A stretch of 64,000 nucleotides of DNA, taken from positions 1 through 64,000 of the forward strand of contig RDYP01000008.1 in assembly GCA_004293445.1 (NCBI GenBank). Reading direction: 5' to 3'. Positions 32,127-41,246 of this stretch are shown in pieces. A model generated the notes under the pieces. It was not told the DNA's origin. It saw only the letters and a program-made list of their open reading frames with translations, and searched no databases. Origin of the DNA: Verrucomicrobiota bacterium. Its GTDB lineage: Bacteria; Verrucomicrobiota; Verrucomicrobiia; Verrucomicrobiales; Akkermansiaceae. Made by a program: the position numbers and the translations under genes. Position 1 is the stretch's first letter; every line of letters begins with the position of its first letter.

Positions 32127-35100
32127 ATGAAGCCTCTCGCGATCGCCACCACCTTTTTGCTGGGCATTGCCCTCGTCGCGGCTGAACCCCGTTTTTTGTT
32201 CGATTTCAACGGCATGTCGACGGGTGCGAATCTGATTGCACAGATTGACGATTCACCGAACGCGAGTGGCGGTTGGGTCGGCAAATCCGGCGTGCCGCAG
32301 GTGATCGCCGACGATTTGATCGCGCCTGCTGGGACGAACTACGCGTTGGCTCCATCGCTGACTGCTGGTCGGATGCGTGCGACCCGTACCGACAATGCCT
32401 TCCGTGGGCAATTTCACCGGGTGACGAGCTCGGCGGGGGTGATGTGGGTATCGGCCTTGATCCGTGCGGTTGACCAATCGGCTGCGGCGGTGGTCATCGA
32501 GGGGGCTGATACGGCAAATGACCAAGGTTACACCTTGCAAAACAAGGCGGGATTCGGAATTCGGCCGGATGCGACAGCCGGGAACACCGAGCTGTTCTGG
32601 AGCGAAAATTTGATCAGCATGGCCGCCAACCAAAGGGTCATGCTCCCGGTCGATTACAGCGGCCAGACCGTATTGGTGGTCGCGCGGATCGCCTTTGGTG
32701 CTGCCGGGAAAAATGTCGATCTTTGGGTGAATCCGGTTCTGACCCGTGCCGTTGACCTTGGGACGACGGGGATTTTGGAGGCGACGACCACCCGCACTTC
32801 GATGAGCTGGGTGGGGGCGGGAGCTGTGAATACCGGCCTCGTCGGCTACACAGTGGAATTCGACAATCTGGCATTCAGCAATGCGGCTTCGGAAGAAATC
32901 GCCTTTGCCGAAATCGCCGGATTGCCCCTGCCGCCGGAGCCACCTGTGTTACCTGGCCGGATCGCGCTGGACTTGGATTTCAACGACCTGGCACCGGGTG
33001 TTCTGCGCGATCGGCCCGATGATTCTCCACAGGTGCTGGGGGCTTGGACCGGCATCTCACAGATTCCCCTGGTCGAGGCAGGCGACCTCATCGCGCCGAC
33101 AGCAACGCGTTATGCCGCATCGAGCCACGGTATCGCGGGGCGTGTGATGCTGGCTCGAAGTGACAATCTTTATCGCGGTCAATTCCATCGGGTCGCGGCG
33201 GGGGATGGTCCGACATGGTTTTCTGCTCTGATTCGTGCTGCGGACGGGAGCGCTGCAGCCGTGGTGATCGATGGCAATGCGGACGATGCCACCCTCGGCG
33301 GCAAGGCGGGCTTTGGGATTCGGCCGGATGCAGCGACGGGCAGCACGGCGCTGTTCTGGAGCGATGATTTGGGAAGCATGGCTGGCGCTGCAGTCGCGAC
33401 GATCCCGTCTGACTTTTCCGGCCAGACGGTCCTGGTGGTCGGGCGGATTGATTTGAAGGCATCGGGCTCCGAGGTGGACTTGTGGCTCAATCCGACGCTC
33501 GCCACCCGCACGGCGCTCTTTGCGGCGGTGGATTTGCGGGCGACATCGAGCCGCAGCCGCCTCGACTGGATCGGCTTCGGGGTCGTTGATGACGGCGACT
33601 CCGCTTACGAAGCGGCCTTCGACAATCTACGATTCTGCAACGATTCCGATGAGGATCGATCCTTCGCCCATGTCACCGGCGTCGTGCCGCCGCCTTTCCT
33701 CGGCCAAGCCGATGTGAATGGGAACGGCCTCACCGATCTCTCTGAACTCGCACATCCGGGACTTTCGGATCTCGCTCCGGCGGGCGACGAGGACCGGGAC
33801 GGCCTCAGCAATGCGGAGGAAGGCGTGGCCCGCACCGACCCCTTCTCCGCCGATTCGGTATTGCGGGCGACGCGGATCCGGCCCAATGCCGAAGGCGGAA
33901 GTTATGAATTCGCTTTCACCAGCGTACCTGGCGTCCGTTATCGGATCTCTGCCAGCGCTGATCTGGCGACATGGTCGCAGCTTGGAAATCCGGTCATCGC
34001 GACTTCGGCGAACACCACGGTCATGCTGCCCCTGGCCGCGCTGCCTGCCGCGGAAAGCAGTTTCGTACGTGCTGAAGTGGCAGCGGCGGTGGATGCGGAT
34101 GGCGATGGTCTTGAAGACGCTTTGGAGCTGTTTCTCGGATTCGATCCGAATCATGCGGCGAGCGTGCGCGATGCGGCGAGCGGCGGAGATTTGCAGCAGT
34201 ATGTCCAATTGATGTCCGGGGGCAGTGTGGCTGGAGGTCTCTTTGGCGCCTCCTCGGCGGGCGTTCCTTCAGACGAGCAGGCCAGTCGCTTTCTCGCGCA
34301 GGCGAGCTTTGGTCCGACGATGTCAAAGATCGCCGGCCTCAAGGCACTCGGGCCGGATGCCTACGAAAAATGGATCGATGCGCAACTCGCGGTGCCGCCG
34401 AGTTTTCTACGCAGCTACATCGATCTGCTGACCTCGCGGATGGCCAGCGATGCGGCGGCCACGAATTACACGGTCTTTCCCCACTTCGTTACACCGCAGA
34501 CCAGCTTCGCGATGTATCGCGAAAATGTGAACACGGTATGGATGCGACAGGCCTTGTTCGCGCCGGATGAACTTCGCCAGCGGACGGCGTGGGCGCTCAG
34601 TCAGATCGTGGTGGTGGGTCCGCAGTGCAATAGTTACGGCATCGCCGCTGCCGATTGGTACGACACCGTGATCCGCAACTCGCTCGGCAGCTATCGGACC
34701 CTTCTTTACGAAATCGCCGTCCATCCGTGGATGGGCTGGTATCTCAGCCACATCGGCAATCGAAAGGCCAATCCGGATCTCAATCAGATGCCGGATGAGA
34801 ACTTCGCCCGCGAGATCATGCAGCTTTTCTCGATCGGCCTGTGGGAGCTGAATATGGACGGCACTCGCAAGCTGGACGCAGAGGGCCGACCGATTCCGAC
34901 CTACGATAGCGACGACATCGAACAACTCGCGCGCGTCTTCACCGGGCTCGATCTTCAAGCCGGCGCGACCGGTCAGGGGGCCTATGCGGTGGCACCGATG
35001 CGGATGATCGACAGTCGTCACGACATCGGCGATGCGGTTTCCGTGTCCGTTTATGGCGCGGCGGAGAAGAACTTCTTGGGGGCATCGCTGCCGTCTTTTG

Positions 35101-35930
35101 CAAACGATCCCGGCCGTACGGGTTTGGACGATGTGAATGATGCGGTGGACATTCTGATCAACCATCCGAGCTGTCCGCCTTTCGTCTGCACCAACCTGAT
35201 CCAGCACCTAGTCACTTCGAATCCTACGCCCGCCTATGTCGGTCGCGTGTCCGCGGTCTTCGCGGACGATGGCAACGGAACCCGTGGCAATTTGGCGGCG
35301 GTGATCAAGGCGATCCTGCTTGATCCCGAGGCGCGTGATTTCGCGGCTTCGCTGGATCCCGTGGCTGGCCGATTGAAGGAGCCGATGCTACGCACGGTAG
35401 CCGTTGCTCGAGCCTTTGGGGCGGGCTCTGCGACACCGGCCTTGCACGATTTGACCGGCATTCAATTCTGGTCGCCGGCGAAGGAATCGGTATTCAGCGA
35501 CTTCCTCGAATACCCTTTCGAGTACCCTTCGGTTTTCAACTTCTACGAACCCGGTTACAGCCGTCCGGGCGAGATTCGCGATCTCGGCCTGTTCAGCCCC
35601 GAGTTCGAGATCATGAATGCCCTGACCGCGACCACGGTGCCGAATCGACTCTGGTCCTTCGTGCGCAATGGATTCCACAACGGCAATCCAGCCGTCACGC
35701 CGAGCTTCAAGTTGGAGCTCGATCCCTTGCGTGGCTTGACGCCCGATACCGGGCGATTGTTGGACCGGGTGAATCTGCTTCTTTGTCACGGATCGCTCTC
35801 TCCCGAGGGCCGCGTGCGCATGCGGGAAACGATCGATCACTGGATCGCCAGCGATGCGAATTGGAAGGATCGTGCCGATCTCGCCATCTACCTCGCGCTC
35901 GTCTCTCCGGACGGAGCTGTCTTGAAATAA
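32127..35930 (+). CDS. DUF1800-family exported protein with a duplicated N-terminal domain
   Basis: This encodes 1267 residues. The ATG at 32127 gives a signal peptide (LAIATTFLLGIALVAAEP). Two related beta-rich domains of about 260 residues follow: RGQFHRV, WVSALIRA / WFSALIRA, KAGFGIRPDA and YSGQTVLVVARI / FSGQTVLVVGRI recur in the same order. Two calcium-type motifs (DVNGNGLTDLSELA with DEDRDGLSNAEEG, and DADGDGLEDALELF) precede a DUF1800 domain of about 530 residues (FLAQASFGPTMSKI, ENFAREIMQLFSIGLWELN, FTGLDLQ). DUF1800 genes are nearly always followed by DUF1501, as here after 13 bases. The function of the pair is unknown. Confidence 0.9.
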   Translation: MKPLAIATTFLLGIALVAAEPRFLFDFNGMSTGANLIAQIDDSPNASGGWVGKSGVPQVIADDLIAPAGTNYALAPSLTAGRMRATRTDNAFRGQFHRVTSSAGVMWVSALIRAVDQSAAAVVIEGADTANDQGYTLQNKAGFGIRPDATAGNTELFWSENLISMAANQRVMLPVDYSGQTVLVVARIAFGAAGKNVDLWVNPVLTRAVDLGTTGILEATTTRTSMSWVGAGAVNTGLVGYTVEFDNLAFSNAASEEIAFAEIAGLPLPPEPPVLPGRIALDLDFNDLAPGVLRDRPDDSPQVLGAWTGISQIPLVEAGDLIAPTATRYAASSHGIAGRVMLARSDNLYRGQFHRVAAGDGPTWFSALIRAADGSAAAVVIDGNADDATLGGKAGFGIRPDAATGSTALFWSDDLGSMAGAAVATIPSDFSGQTVLVVGRIDLKASGSEVDLWLNPTLATRTALFAAVDLRATSSRSRLDWIGFGVVDDGDSAYEAAFDNLRFCNDSDEDRSFAHVTGVVPPPFLGQADVNGNGLTDLSELAHPGLSDLAPAGDEDRDGLSNAEEGVARTDPFSADSVLRATRIRPNAEGGSYEFAFTSVPGVRYRISASADLATWSQLGNPVIATSANTTVMLPLAALPAAESSFVRAEVAAAVDADGDGLEDALELFLGFDPNHAASVRDAASGGDLQQYVQLMSGGSVAGGLFGASSAGVPSDEQASRFLAQASFGPTMSKIAGLKALGPDAYEKWIDAQLAVPPSFLRSYIDLLTSRMASDAAATNYTVFPHFVTPQTSFAMYRENVNTVWMRQALFAPDELRQRTAWALSQIVVVGPQCNSYGIAAADWYDTVIRNSLGSYRTLLYEIAVHPWMGWYLSHIGNRKANPDLNQMPDENFAREIMQLFSIGLWELNMDGTRKLDAEGRPIPTYDSDDIEQLARVFTGLDLQAGATGQGAYAVAPMRMIDSRHDIGDAVSVSVYGAAEKNFLGASLPSFANDPGRTGLDDVNDAVDILINHPSCPPFVCTNLIQHLVTSNPTPAYVGRVSAVFADDGNGTRGNLAAVIKAILLDPEARDFAASLDPVAGRLKEPMLRTVAVARAFGAGSATPALHDLTGIQFWSPAKESVFSDFLEYPFEYPSVFNFYEPGYSRPGEIRDLGLFSPEFEIMNALTATTVPNRLWSFVRNGFHNGNPAVTPSFKLELDPLRGLTPDTGRLLDRVNLLLCHGSLSPEGRVRMRETIDHWIASDANWKDRADLAIYLALVSPDGAVLK

Positions 35931-35943
35931 ACCTACCGCCACC

Positions 35944-37362
35944 ATGTCGAATCCCATCAACCGCCGCCGTTTCCTCGGGTCCGCGAATTGCGCAGCCCTC
36001 GGTTCGCTCGGGATCTTCAACACCTTGGTCAATCTCAAGCTGATCGGTAATGCCGTCGCCGCCCCTCCCGCCGCTCCGGGGGATTATCGGGCCATGATCT
36101 GTCTCTTTCTTCACGGCGGCAACGACTCCTACAACCTGCTCGCCCCAACCATGGGGAACGAGTATACGAACTACGCGGCAATTCGCTCCAATCTCGCTCT
36201 TCCGGCTCCTGGCAGCGGCTCGCCCAAGGCCTTGCTGCCGCTCAACTCGACCAATACCCCGGGGCGGAGTTTCGGCATTCATCATGCGATGCCGCAGCTC
36301 CAGCAGCTTTTCAATAACGGCAAGGCCGCCTTCATTGCGAACGTCGGCACTTTGGTCCAGCCGACGACTGTGGCTCAATTCAAGAGCAACTCGGTCAAAC
36401 TGCCGCTCTCTCTGTTCTCGCACAACGATCAGCGCCGCGAGTGGCAGACATCGGTCCCGCAGAGTTCGCTCAAAACCGGCTGGGGCGGCCGTCTCGCCGA
36501 TCGGATGATGGCCTTCAATTCGTCCAATCAGGTTTCCATGAACATTTCGCTGGAGGGAAGCAATCTACTCCAAACCGGGAACGTCAGCTTCGCCTACACC
36601 ATCGATCCGGGGGGCGCGAAGACCCTGACTGGCGCGACCGGCGGGGTTGAGGCTGAGCTCAATCGCGTGCAAGGTGCGAAGTCGTTGGTCGAGCACACCT
36701 ACCGCGATGTCTTGCGCCGCGCGTTTTCCGAGGAGGCGAAAAGGAGCTACGAGACCGCCGAGCGTTTCGCCGGGATTTTCGACGCTTCCCCGCTTTCGAC
36801 GATCTTTCCGAGCAGCGGCCTCGGTAGCGACCTCCGTGCGGTTGCAAAAACCATTGCCTCGCGTGGGCCGCTTGGTCATTCGCGTCAGATTTTCTATGTT
36901 CAGGCGGGTGGTTACGACAATCACGCCGAGCTCCTCAATACCCAAGCCGGGCTGCTCGGGTCGGTGGATGCGGCTTTGAAATCCTTTTGGGATGCGCTGG
37001 TGGAATTGGGTGTGGAAAACGAAGTCGCCCTCTTCACCTGCTCCGATTTCGGTCGTACTTTGCGCTCGAACGGTCAGGGCACCGACCACGCCTGGGCGGG
37101 AAATGCCTTTGTGATGGGTGGGGCGGTCAATGGTTCGAAAATCTATGGCAGCTATCCGGATGCCTCTCAATTGAAGGTTGGCTCCGGCTTGGACGTCGGC
37201 TTCAACGGCCGCTTGCTGCCCACGACTTCTTGCGATCAGTACTTTTCCGAGTTGGCGCTCTGGTTCGGTCTCGCTCCCTCCGAGCTTCCGGAAATTTTCC
37301 CGAACATCGGCAATTTTTACTCCTACTCCGCGGGAAGCCCGCCACTCGGCTTCCTCCTCTGA
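35944..37362 (+). CDS. DUF1501-family exported protein
   Basis: This 472-residue protein has a twin-arginine-type leader (NRRRFLGSANCAALGSLGIF) followed by APPAAPGDYRAMICLFLHGGNDSYNLLAP, the DUF1501 signature. Later conserved elements are HNDQRREWQT, YDNHAEL, LFTCSDFGRTLRSNG and GTDHAWAGNAFVMGG. DUF1501 has an alkaline phosphatase or sulfatase-like fold, so a hydrolase in the envelope is possible. It is co-transcribed with the DUF1800 gene and probably forms a complex with its product (inference). Confidence 0.9.
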   Translation: MSNPINRRRFLGSANCAALGSLGIFNTLVNLKLIGNAVAAPPAAPGDYRAMICLFLHGGNDSYNLLAPTMGNEYTNYAAIRSNLALPAPGSGSPKALLPLNSTNTPGRSFGIHHAMPQLQQLFNNGKAAFIANVGTLVQPTTVAQFKSNSVKLPLSLFSHNDQRREWQTSVPQSSLKTGWGGRLADRMMAFNSSNQVSMNISLEGSNLLQTGNVSFAYTIDPGGAKTLTGATGGVEAELNRVQGAKSLVEHTYRDVLRRAFSEEAKRSYETAERFAGIFDASPLSTIFPSSGLGSDLRAVAKTIASRGPLGHSRQIFYVQAGGYDNHAELLNTQAGLLGSVDAALKSFWDALVELGVENEVALFTCSDFGRTLRSNGQGTDHAWAGNAFVMGGAVNGSKIYGSYPDASQLKVGSGLDVGFNGRLLPTTSCDQYFSELALWFGLAPSELPEIFPNIGNFYSYSAGSPPLGFLL

Positions 37363-37366
37363 TTCC

Positions 37367-37957
37367 ATGAATGCACGACGTTTCTTCAGGGTCTTTTTTC
37401 ATCTCGCCGCTTGCTGCTCGCCGCTTTCGGCCGCGACCTACAGCGAATCGATCGATGGTGAACTCTCGAACGATTTCATCGAGCCCACACCGGTCGCGAT
37501 GGACCTCGGGTCGAACCTGCTGACCGGTGGGCTGGCCGGCGGGGAGAATGACGTCGATCTCTTTCGCTTCTCGGTGCCCGTCGGACATCACTTGGCCGCG
37601 ATCCGCATTCTCGGTTTCACCGGTGGGGGCGGCGGTAGTTTTCTCGGCATCCAATCGGGCGTCGAGCTGAGTGCCAGCCCGGTGCCCTCGTCCGGTTTTC
37701 CTGATCCGATCGGTTACGCGATCATCTCCGCGAGCGATGCGGCGGTGGATCGCGACGTTCTGCCGACCATCGCTTCCGGTCCGCCGTTTCAAGGTGTGGC
37801 CGCATTGTCGGCTGGCAACTATGTCGGCTGGCTGAATGAGACAGGTTTGGCGTCGACCTATCAGATCGAGTTCGTCATCGCCGCAGTGCCGGAGCCGACC
37901 GCGTGGTCGGCAATCTCCCTCGCACTGTTTGCAAGCCTTGCGCGTCGACGTCGATGA
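37367..37957 (+). CDS. PEP-CTERM-anchored exported protein
   Basis: This 196-residue protein starts at the ATG at 37367, four bases after the DUF1501 stop. It has a signal peptide (VFFHLAACCSPLSAATY). The C-terminus is a PEP-CTERM sorting signal: AAVPEPTAWSAISLALFASLARRRR, with the PEP motif, a hydrophobic helix and basic residues. Such signals are processed by exosortase. The body is beta-rich, with NDVDLFRFSVPVGHHLAAIRI resembling pre-peptidase-type domains. It probably ends up at the cell surface with the DUF1800/DUF1501 products. Confidence 0.85.
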   Translation: MNARRFFRVFFHLAACCSPLSAATYSESIDGELSNDFIEPTPVAMDLGSNLLTGGLAGGENDVDLFRFSVPVGHHLAAIRILGFTGGGGGSFLGIQSGVELSASPVPSSGFPDPIGYAIISASDAAVDRDVLPTIASGPPFQGVAALSAGNYVGWLNETGLASTYQIEFVIAAVPEPTAWSAISLALFASLARRRR

Positions 37958-38481
37958 AATCGAGGCGGTATCGTTTCCTTTTGGCCGTTCTTGGTTTCGG
38001 GTGTGGGATTTTCACCTGGCACACGTTCCGGCCTAAGGAGGCGCGTTCGGTGACTGCCTCCGCTCCAGTTCCTTCGAAAAGTGAGCCTGCGAGCGAGACC
38101 AGCCGCTTTACCGAGGATCTCTCGGTCGAATACCTGCAAGGCTATGCGTCGGAAAACTCCACACCGGAGAAGGATCTGGAGCAGGTCAAGGACGTGGTCG
38201 ATGCCTTCGTCCGCTCTGTTAAAATACCAGGTGCGCTGCCGACCGGGAGCAATCGCGAATTGGTCGCCGCGCTGGCGGGCGAGAATGCCTATCGCATTCG
38301 TCTGCTGGATCCTGCTGCCGGGCATCTCAATGCGGATGGCGAACTGGTGGACCGTTGGCAGGTCCCTTTGTTTTTTCATTTCGTCGAAGGCAACGACGTC
38401 GGCGTGCGCTCCGCTGGGCCGGATCGCGTGATGTGGACGGCGGACGATGTGCTGATGGGCGAGCACGCCCTGGCCGAGTGA
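37954..38481 (+). CDS. Anchored hypothetical protein with a GspG-like tail
   Basis: This 175-residue protein starts in an ATGA overlap with the PEP-CTERM gene, so the two are translationally coupled. An N-terminal anchor or signal (YRFLLAVLGFGCGIFTW) is followed by a charged domain with VEYLQGYAS and AYRIRLLDP. The end VGVRSAGPDRVMWTADDVLMG resembles the C-terminus of type II secretion pseudopilins (SxGPDxxxGTxDD). It lacks the pseudopilin N-terminal helix, so it is not a pilin itself. The function is unknown. Confidence 0.75.
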   Translation: MKSRRYRFLLAVLGFGCGIFTWHTFRPKEARSVTASAPVPSKSEPASETSRFTEDLSVEYLQGYASENSTPEKDLEQVKDVVDAFVRSVKIPGALPTGSNRELVAALAGENAYRIRLLDPAAGHLNADGELVDRWQVPLFFHFVEGNDVGVRSAGPDRVMWTADDVLMGEHALAE

Positions 38482-38488
38482 TGCCGAC

Positions 38489-38866
38489 TCAGAAACCGAC
38501 CATCGCCACCAGTTCCTCGTCGCTGTAATTCGCGAGATGTTCGGAGGCCGCGAGCAGCACTTCGGCTTCGTAGTCTTCTTGCAAGCCCGCGAGTGAATCG
38601 GCGGCCCCGGAGTCCGCCGGGGTGGGGCTGTTGAAAGGATCTGCCGGGAGCAGCGCCAAGGTGATGGCTGCGGCCGCGGCGAGTCCGCCGACGAGGGTGG
38701 CTGGCAACCATGGGCGGTTCCACCAACGCGGCTCGATGCCAGCGAGGCGAGCGGCGCGTGTGACCCGAGCGGCGAAATCGGGAGCCGGTCGTGAGGACGG
38801 GCTTTGGCGGAGAAGATCCCAGATGGGGTCTTGCTCCAAGTCGCCGGAAGATGGATCGCGTTTCAT
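38489..38866 (-). CDS. Small single-span membrane protein, anti-sigma-like
   Basis: This encodes 125 residues from the ATG at 38866. An acidic cytoplasmic part (EQDPIWDLLRQSPSSRPAPDFAARVTRAAR) is followed by one helix (LPATLVGGLAAAAAITLALLP) and an acidic tail. The layout recalls the short membrane proteins that accompany ECF sigma factors in Verrucomicrobia, but no sigma gene is adjacent. It lies downstream of queE by 64 bases. The function is uncertain. Confidence 0.65.
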   Translation of the reverse strand: MKRDPSSGDLEQDPIWDLLRQSPSSRPAPDFAARVTRAARLAGIEPRWWNRPWLPATLVGGLAAAAAITLALLPADPFNSPTPADSGAADSLAGLQEDYEAEVLLAASEHLANYSDEELVAMVGF

Positions 38867-38930
38867 GGAATGGGTCGGTGCCTGCAGCGGGAGAAAACCA
38901 GCAGGCGCTGAAAAAGTTGCGGGCAGGATT

Positions 38931-39695
38931 TCAGACGCCGCGTCGGTCGCCCCAAAGTCGGACATGGAGGCGGTCGCAAAAACGCCAGCCGTGGTTGATG
39001 CACGCGGCAGCGATGGCTGGAGCATGGCGATCGAGGGAGGTGGCGTCGCGGCCCTCGGGCATCACCAGCACGCGCTCGGAAGCAATCGCGAAGCGTTGGG
39101 TGAAAGACTCGATCTCCGAGAGGTCTGCATCGTCGCGGGCGACGAATTTGAACCAGGCCTTGGGTTCCGCGACGAAGCTGGCGATGCTTTCCGGCGCGAT
39201 GCGCAGCCGTTCTTCCATTCCGGAATTGGCCAGCTTGGGCGAAACATTGAACTGGTCGATCGTGGCGAGGCAGGCGGCGGATGGCGTGCGGGTGCCATTG
39301 GTTTCCATCTCAAAGCGGTAGGCAGGGTCGATGGCGCGCAGGCCGGCGACCACCTCCAGCCACGCATCTTGCTGGATCAGCGGTTCGCCACCGGTGAGGA
39401 CCACGCGCCGACAGGGGAAGGCGGCCACTCGCGCGATTACCTCGGCGATCGGGAGCTCGAGGGTGACGTCGGCCTTACGGTGCTTCCGGTAGCCGGGTGT
39501 GGCATCCTTGTCGTGGGTCCAGGGCGTGCCTTCGAAATTCCATGTGTGGTCGGTATCGCACCAGCGACAGTGAAGATTGCAGAGGGCGGAGCGGACGAAG
39601 ACGGCTGGAAGTCCTGCGGATACTCCTTCGCCTTGAAGGGTGAAGAAAATTTCCGGGCCGTCGTCGAGGCGAGCGAGAAGCATGGGTGAAGACAT
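38931..39695 (-). CDS. queE: 7-carboxy-7-deazaguanine synthase QueE
   Basis: This 254-residue radical-SAM enzyme has EIFFTLQGEGVSAGLPAVFVR and the cluster motif CNLHCRWCDT (CxxxCxxC). VVLTGGEPLIQ lies near residue 115, and NVSPKLANSGM is conserved. It makes 7-carboxy-7-deazaguanine from carboxytetrahydropterin in the queuosine pathway. No other queuosine gene is nearby. The start could be MSSPMLL or MLLARL, four residues later. Confidence 0.9.
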   Translation of the reverse strand: MSSPMLLARLDDGPEIFFTLQGEGVSAGLPAVFVRSALCNLHCRWCDTDHTWNFEGTPWTHDKDATPGYRKHRKADVTLELPIAEVIARVAAFPCRRVVLTGGEPLIQQDAWLEVVAGLRAIDPAYRFEMETNGTRTPSAACLATIDQFNVSPKLANSGMEERLRIAPESIASFVAEPKAWFKFVARDDADLSEIESFTQRFAIASERVLVMPEGRDATSLDRHAPAIAAACINHGWRFCDRLHVRLWGDRRGV

Positions 39696-39774
39696 GGGGA
39701 AAAGCGGAAAAGCTGAGAAGCGGAAAAGCGAAAGGCCTTGAGGGCTCGCAGCTTTGGTCCATTAAACTGCCCCC

Positions 39775-40299
39775 GTGAGTATCATGACCGGTCGGGGCGA
39801 CGAAGGAGACACGGATTTGCTGTTCGGGCGTCGGATCGCGAAGACTTCGAGGCGGGTGGCGGTGCTGGGGGCTGTGGACGAATTGAATGCGGCTCTGGGG
39901 CTGGCAAGGGCGGCGGGTGCGGAGGAGGAAGTCGAGCAGGTGATCGATCGGGTGCAGGAGCTGCTCGTCGGCCTGATGGGTCAGTTCGCCTGCCAGCCGG
40001 GTGATGAGGAGCGTTATGAAGCAGCTGGCTTCGCGGCGGTGCGGGAGGCGGATTTGGACTGGTTGGTGGCTGTCGCGACGGATTTTGAAAAGCGCGGTGT
40101 GGTGTTCAAAGGCTGGGCGCGGCCCGGCGCGGAGCACTCGATGGCGCGGGCGGGTTTGGATTTCGCACGGACTGTCGCTCGTCGCGCCGAGCGGGCGGTG
40201 CTGGAGCTTCATGAGTCGGGCGAGTCGGTTCCCGGATTTTTGCGGCTCTTTTTCAACCGCCTTTCCGATCTGCTGTGGATTCTTGCGCGGAAGGCATGA
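39775..40299 (+). CDS. Cob(I)alamin adenosyltransferase, PduO type
   Basis: This 174-residue protein starts at GTG 39775 (MSIMTGRGDEGDT), which matches the usual MSIxTxxGDxG start of the family; an ATG nine bases later is possible. VLGAVDELNAALGLAR and RRAERAV...LFFNRLSDLLWILAR are the conserved helices, with the ATP-contacting RRAER and NRLSD. It converts cob(I)alamin to adenosylcobalamin in the cytoplasm. The central part shows some divergence from typical PduO proteins. Confidence 0.87.
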   Translation: MSIMTGRGDEGDTDLLFGRRIAKTSRRVAVLGAVDELNAALGLARAAGAEEEVEQVIDRVQELLVGLMGQFACQPGDEERYEAAGFAAVREADLDWLVAVATDFEKRGVVFKGWARPGAEHSMARAGLDFARTVARRAERAVLELHESGESVPGFLRLFFNRLSDLLWILARKA

Positions 40300-40410
40300 G
40301 TCCGGGGTATGGAGCATGGGCTGGAAGTGCGGAATCCTGCTTCAGCGAGGGCAATTTTTACCTTTGCAAGCTGCCCGGCATCGCGTAGTTCTCCCGCCCG
40401 CCGGTAAAAT

Positions 40411-40486
40411 GGTGGCCGTAGTTCAATGGTAGAGCCCCAGATTGTGATTCTGGTTGTTGCGGGTTCGAGTCCCGTCGGTCACCCCA
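40411..40486 (+). tRNA. tRNA-His (anticodon GTG)
   Basis: The cloverleaf is complete: acceptor GTGGCCG / CGGTCAC, a D-arm with TTCAATGGTAGA, anticodon loop ATTGTGA with GTG, and T-loop TTCGAGT. The extra G at 40411 (G-1) pairs with the C at 40483, the identity element of tRNA-His. CCA is encoded at 40484-40486. Confidence 0.97.
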
Positions 40487-40551
40487 CCTTTTCCATCGGG
40501 AGCTAATCCGAGTTCTGGTTGGAAGGGGCGGTAGTTGCACGGACCGATCGT

Positions 40552-41238
40552 ATGGAAAGCCTCGAGAGTCGCCTCGGTTACAAGTTTCGAAATTCGCTTC
40601 TGCTTGCTGAAGCGATGACCCACCCGAGTCTCGCTTACGAATCGCAGAAACCACATTTCGACAATCAGCGGCTCGAATTTCTGGGGGATGCGGTCCTTCA
40701 GTTGATCCTCACGGAGGATCTTTTCCGAATGTTCCCGGATTTTCCGGAGGGCTTACTCACCAAGCTGCGCTCGCAGTTGGTGTCGCGGCGGGCACTTGCC
40801 CGCTTCGCCTTGACGATCGATCTCGGCAGTTACGTGCTGCTCGGTAAGGGGGAGGAAGCGACTGGTGGTCGCCGCCGGATGTCGACCTTGGCGGATGGCT
40901 TTGAGGCGCTGATCGGTGCCGTCTATCTGGACATCGGCTACACCGGCGCGCGCGATCTCGTGCTGCGTCTTTTTCAGTCGGAGATCGAGGCGCTCGCCAG
41001 CAGTCCTGAGGAGCGGAATCCCAAAGGCGAATTGCAGGAGAGTTTGCAAGCGATTCATCCCCAAGCTCCGACTTATCGGGTGCTGGGCGAGAGCGGACCG
41101 GATCACCGCAAGGTTTTTCAAGCCGAGGTTTCCTGGCGGGGGCTGGTGCTTGCGACGGGCAAGGGCAAGAGCAAGAAGGAAGCCGAGGCCCGCGCTGCCA
41201 GCGAGGCCCTGCGCACCCGAGTCTGGGAGAAATCCTGA
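40552..41238 (+). CDS. rnc: Ribonuclease III
   Basis: This encodes 228 residues from the ATG at 40552. The catalytic signature NQRLEFLGDAVLQLIL is at about residue 37, with PEGLLTKLRSQLVS and the second acidic motif ADGFEALIGAVYLDIG. The C-terminal double-stranded RNA-binding domain starts at NPKGELQE and ends GKSKKEAEARAASEAL. It cleaves double-stranded RNA in rRNA processing and mRNA turnover. It is convergent with lpxI, eight bases away. Confidence 0.95.
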   Translation: MESLESRLGYKFRNSLLLAEAMTHPSLAYESQKPHFDNQRLEFLGDAVLQLILTEDLFRMFPDFPEGLLTKLRSQLVSRRALARFALTIDLGSYVLLGKGEEATGGRRRMSTLADGFEALIGAVYLDIGYTGARDLVLRLFQSEIEALASSPEERNPKGELQESLQAIHPQAPTYRVLGESGPDHRKVFQAEVSWRGLVLATGKGKSKKEAEARAASEALRTRVWEKS

Positions 41239-41246
41239 AGGAGGCC

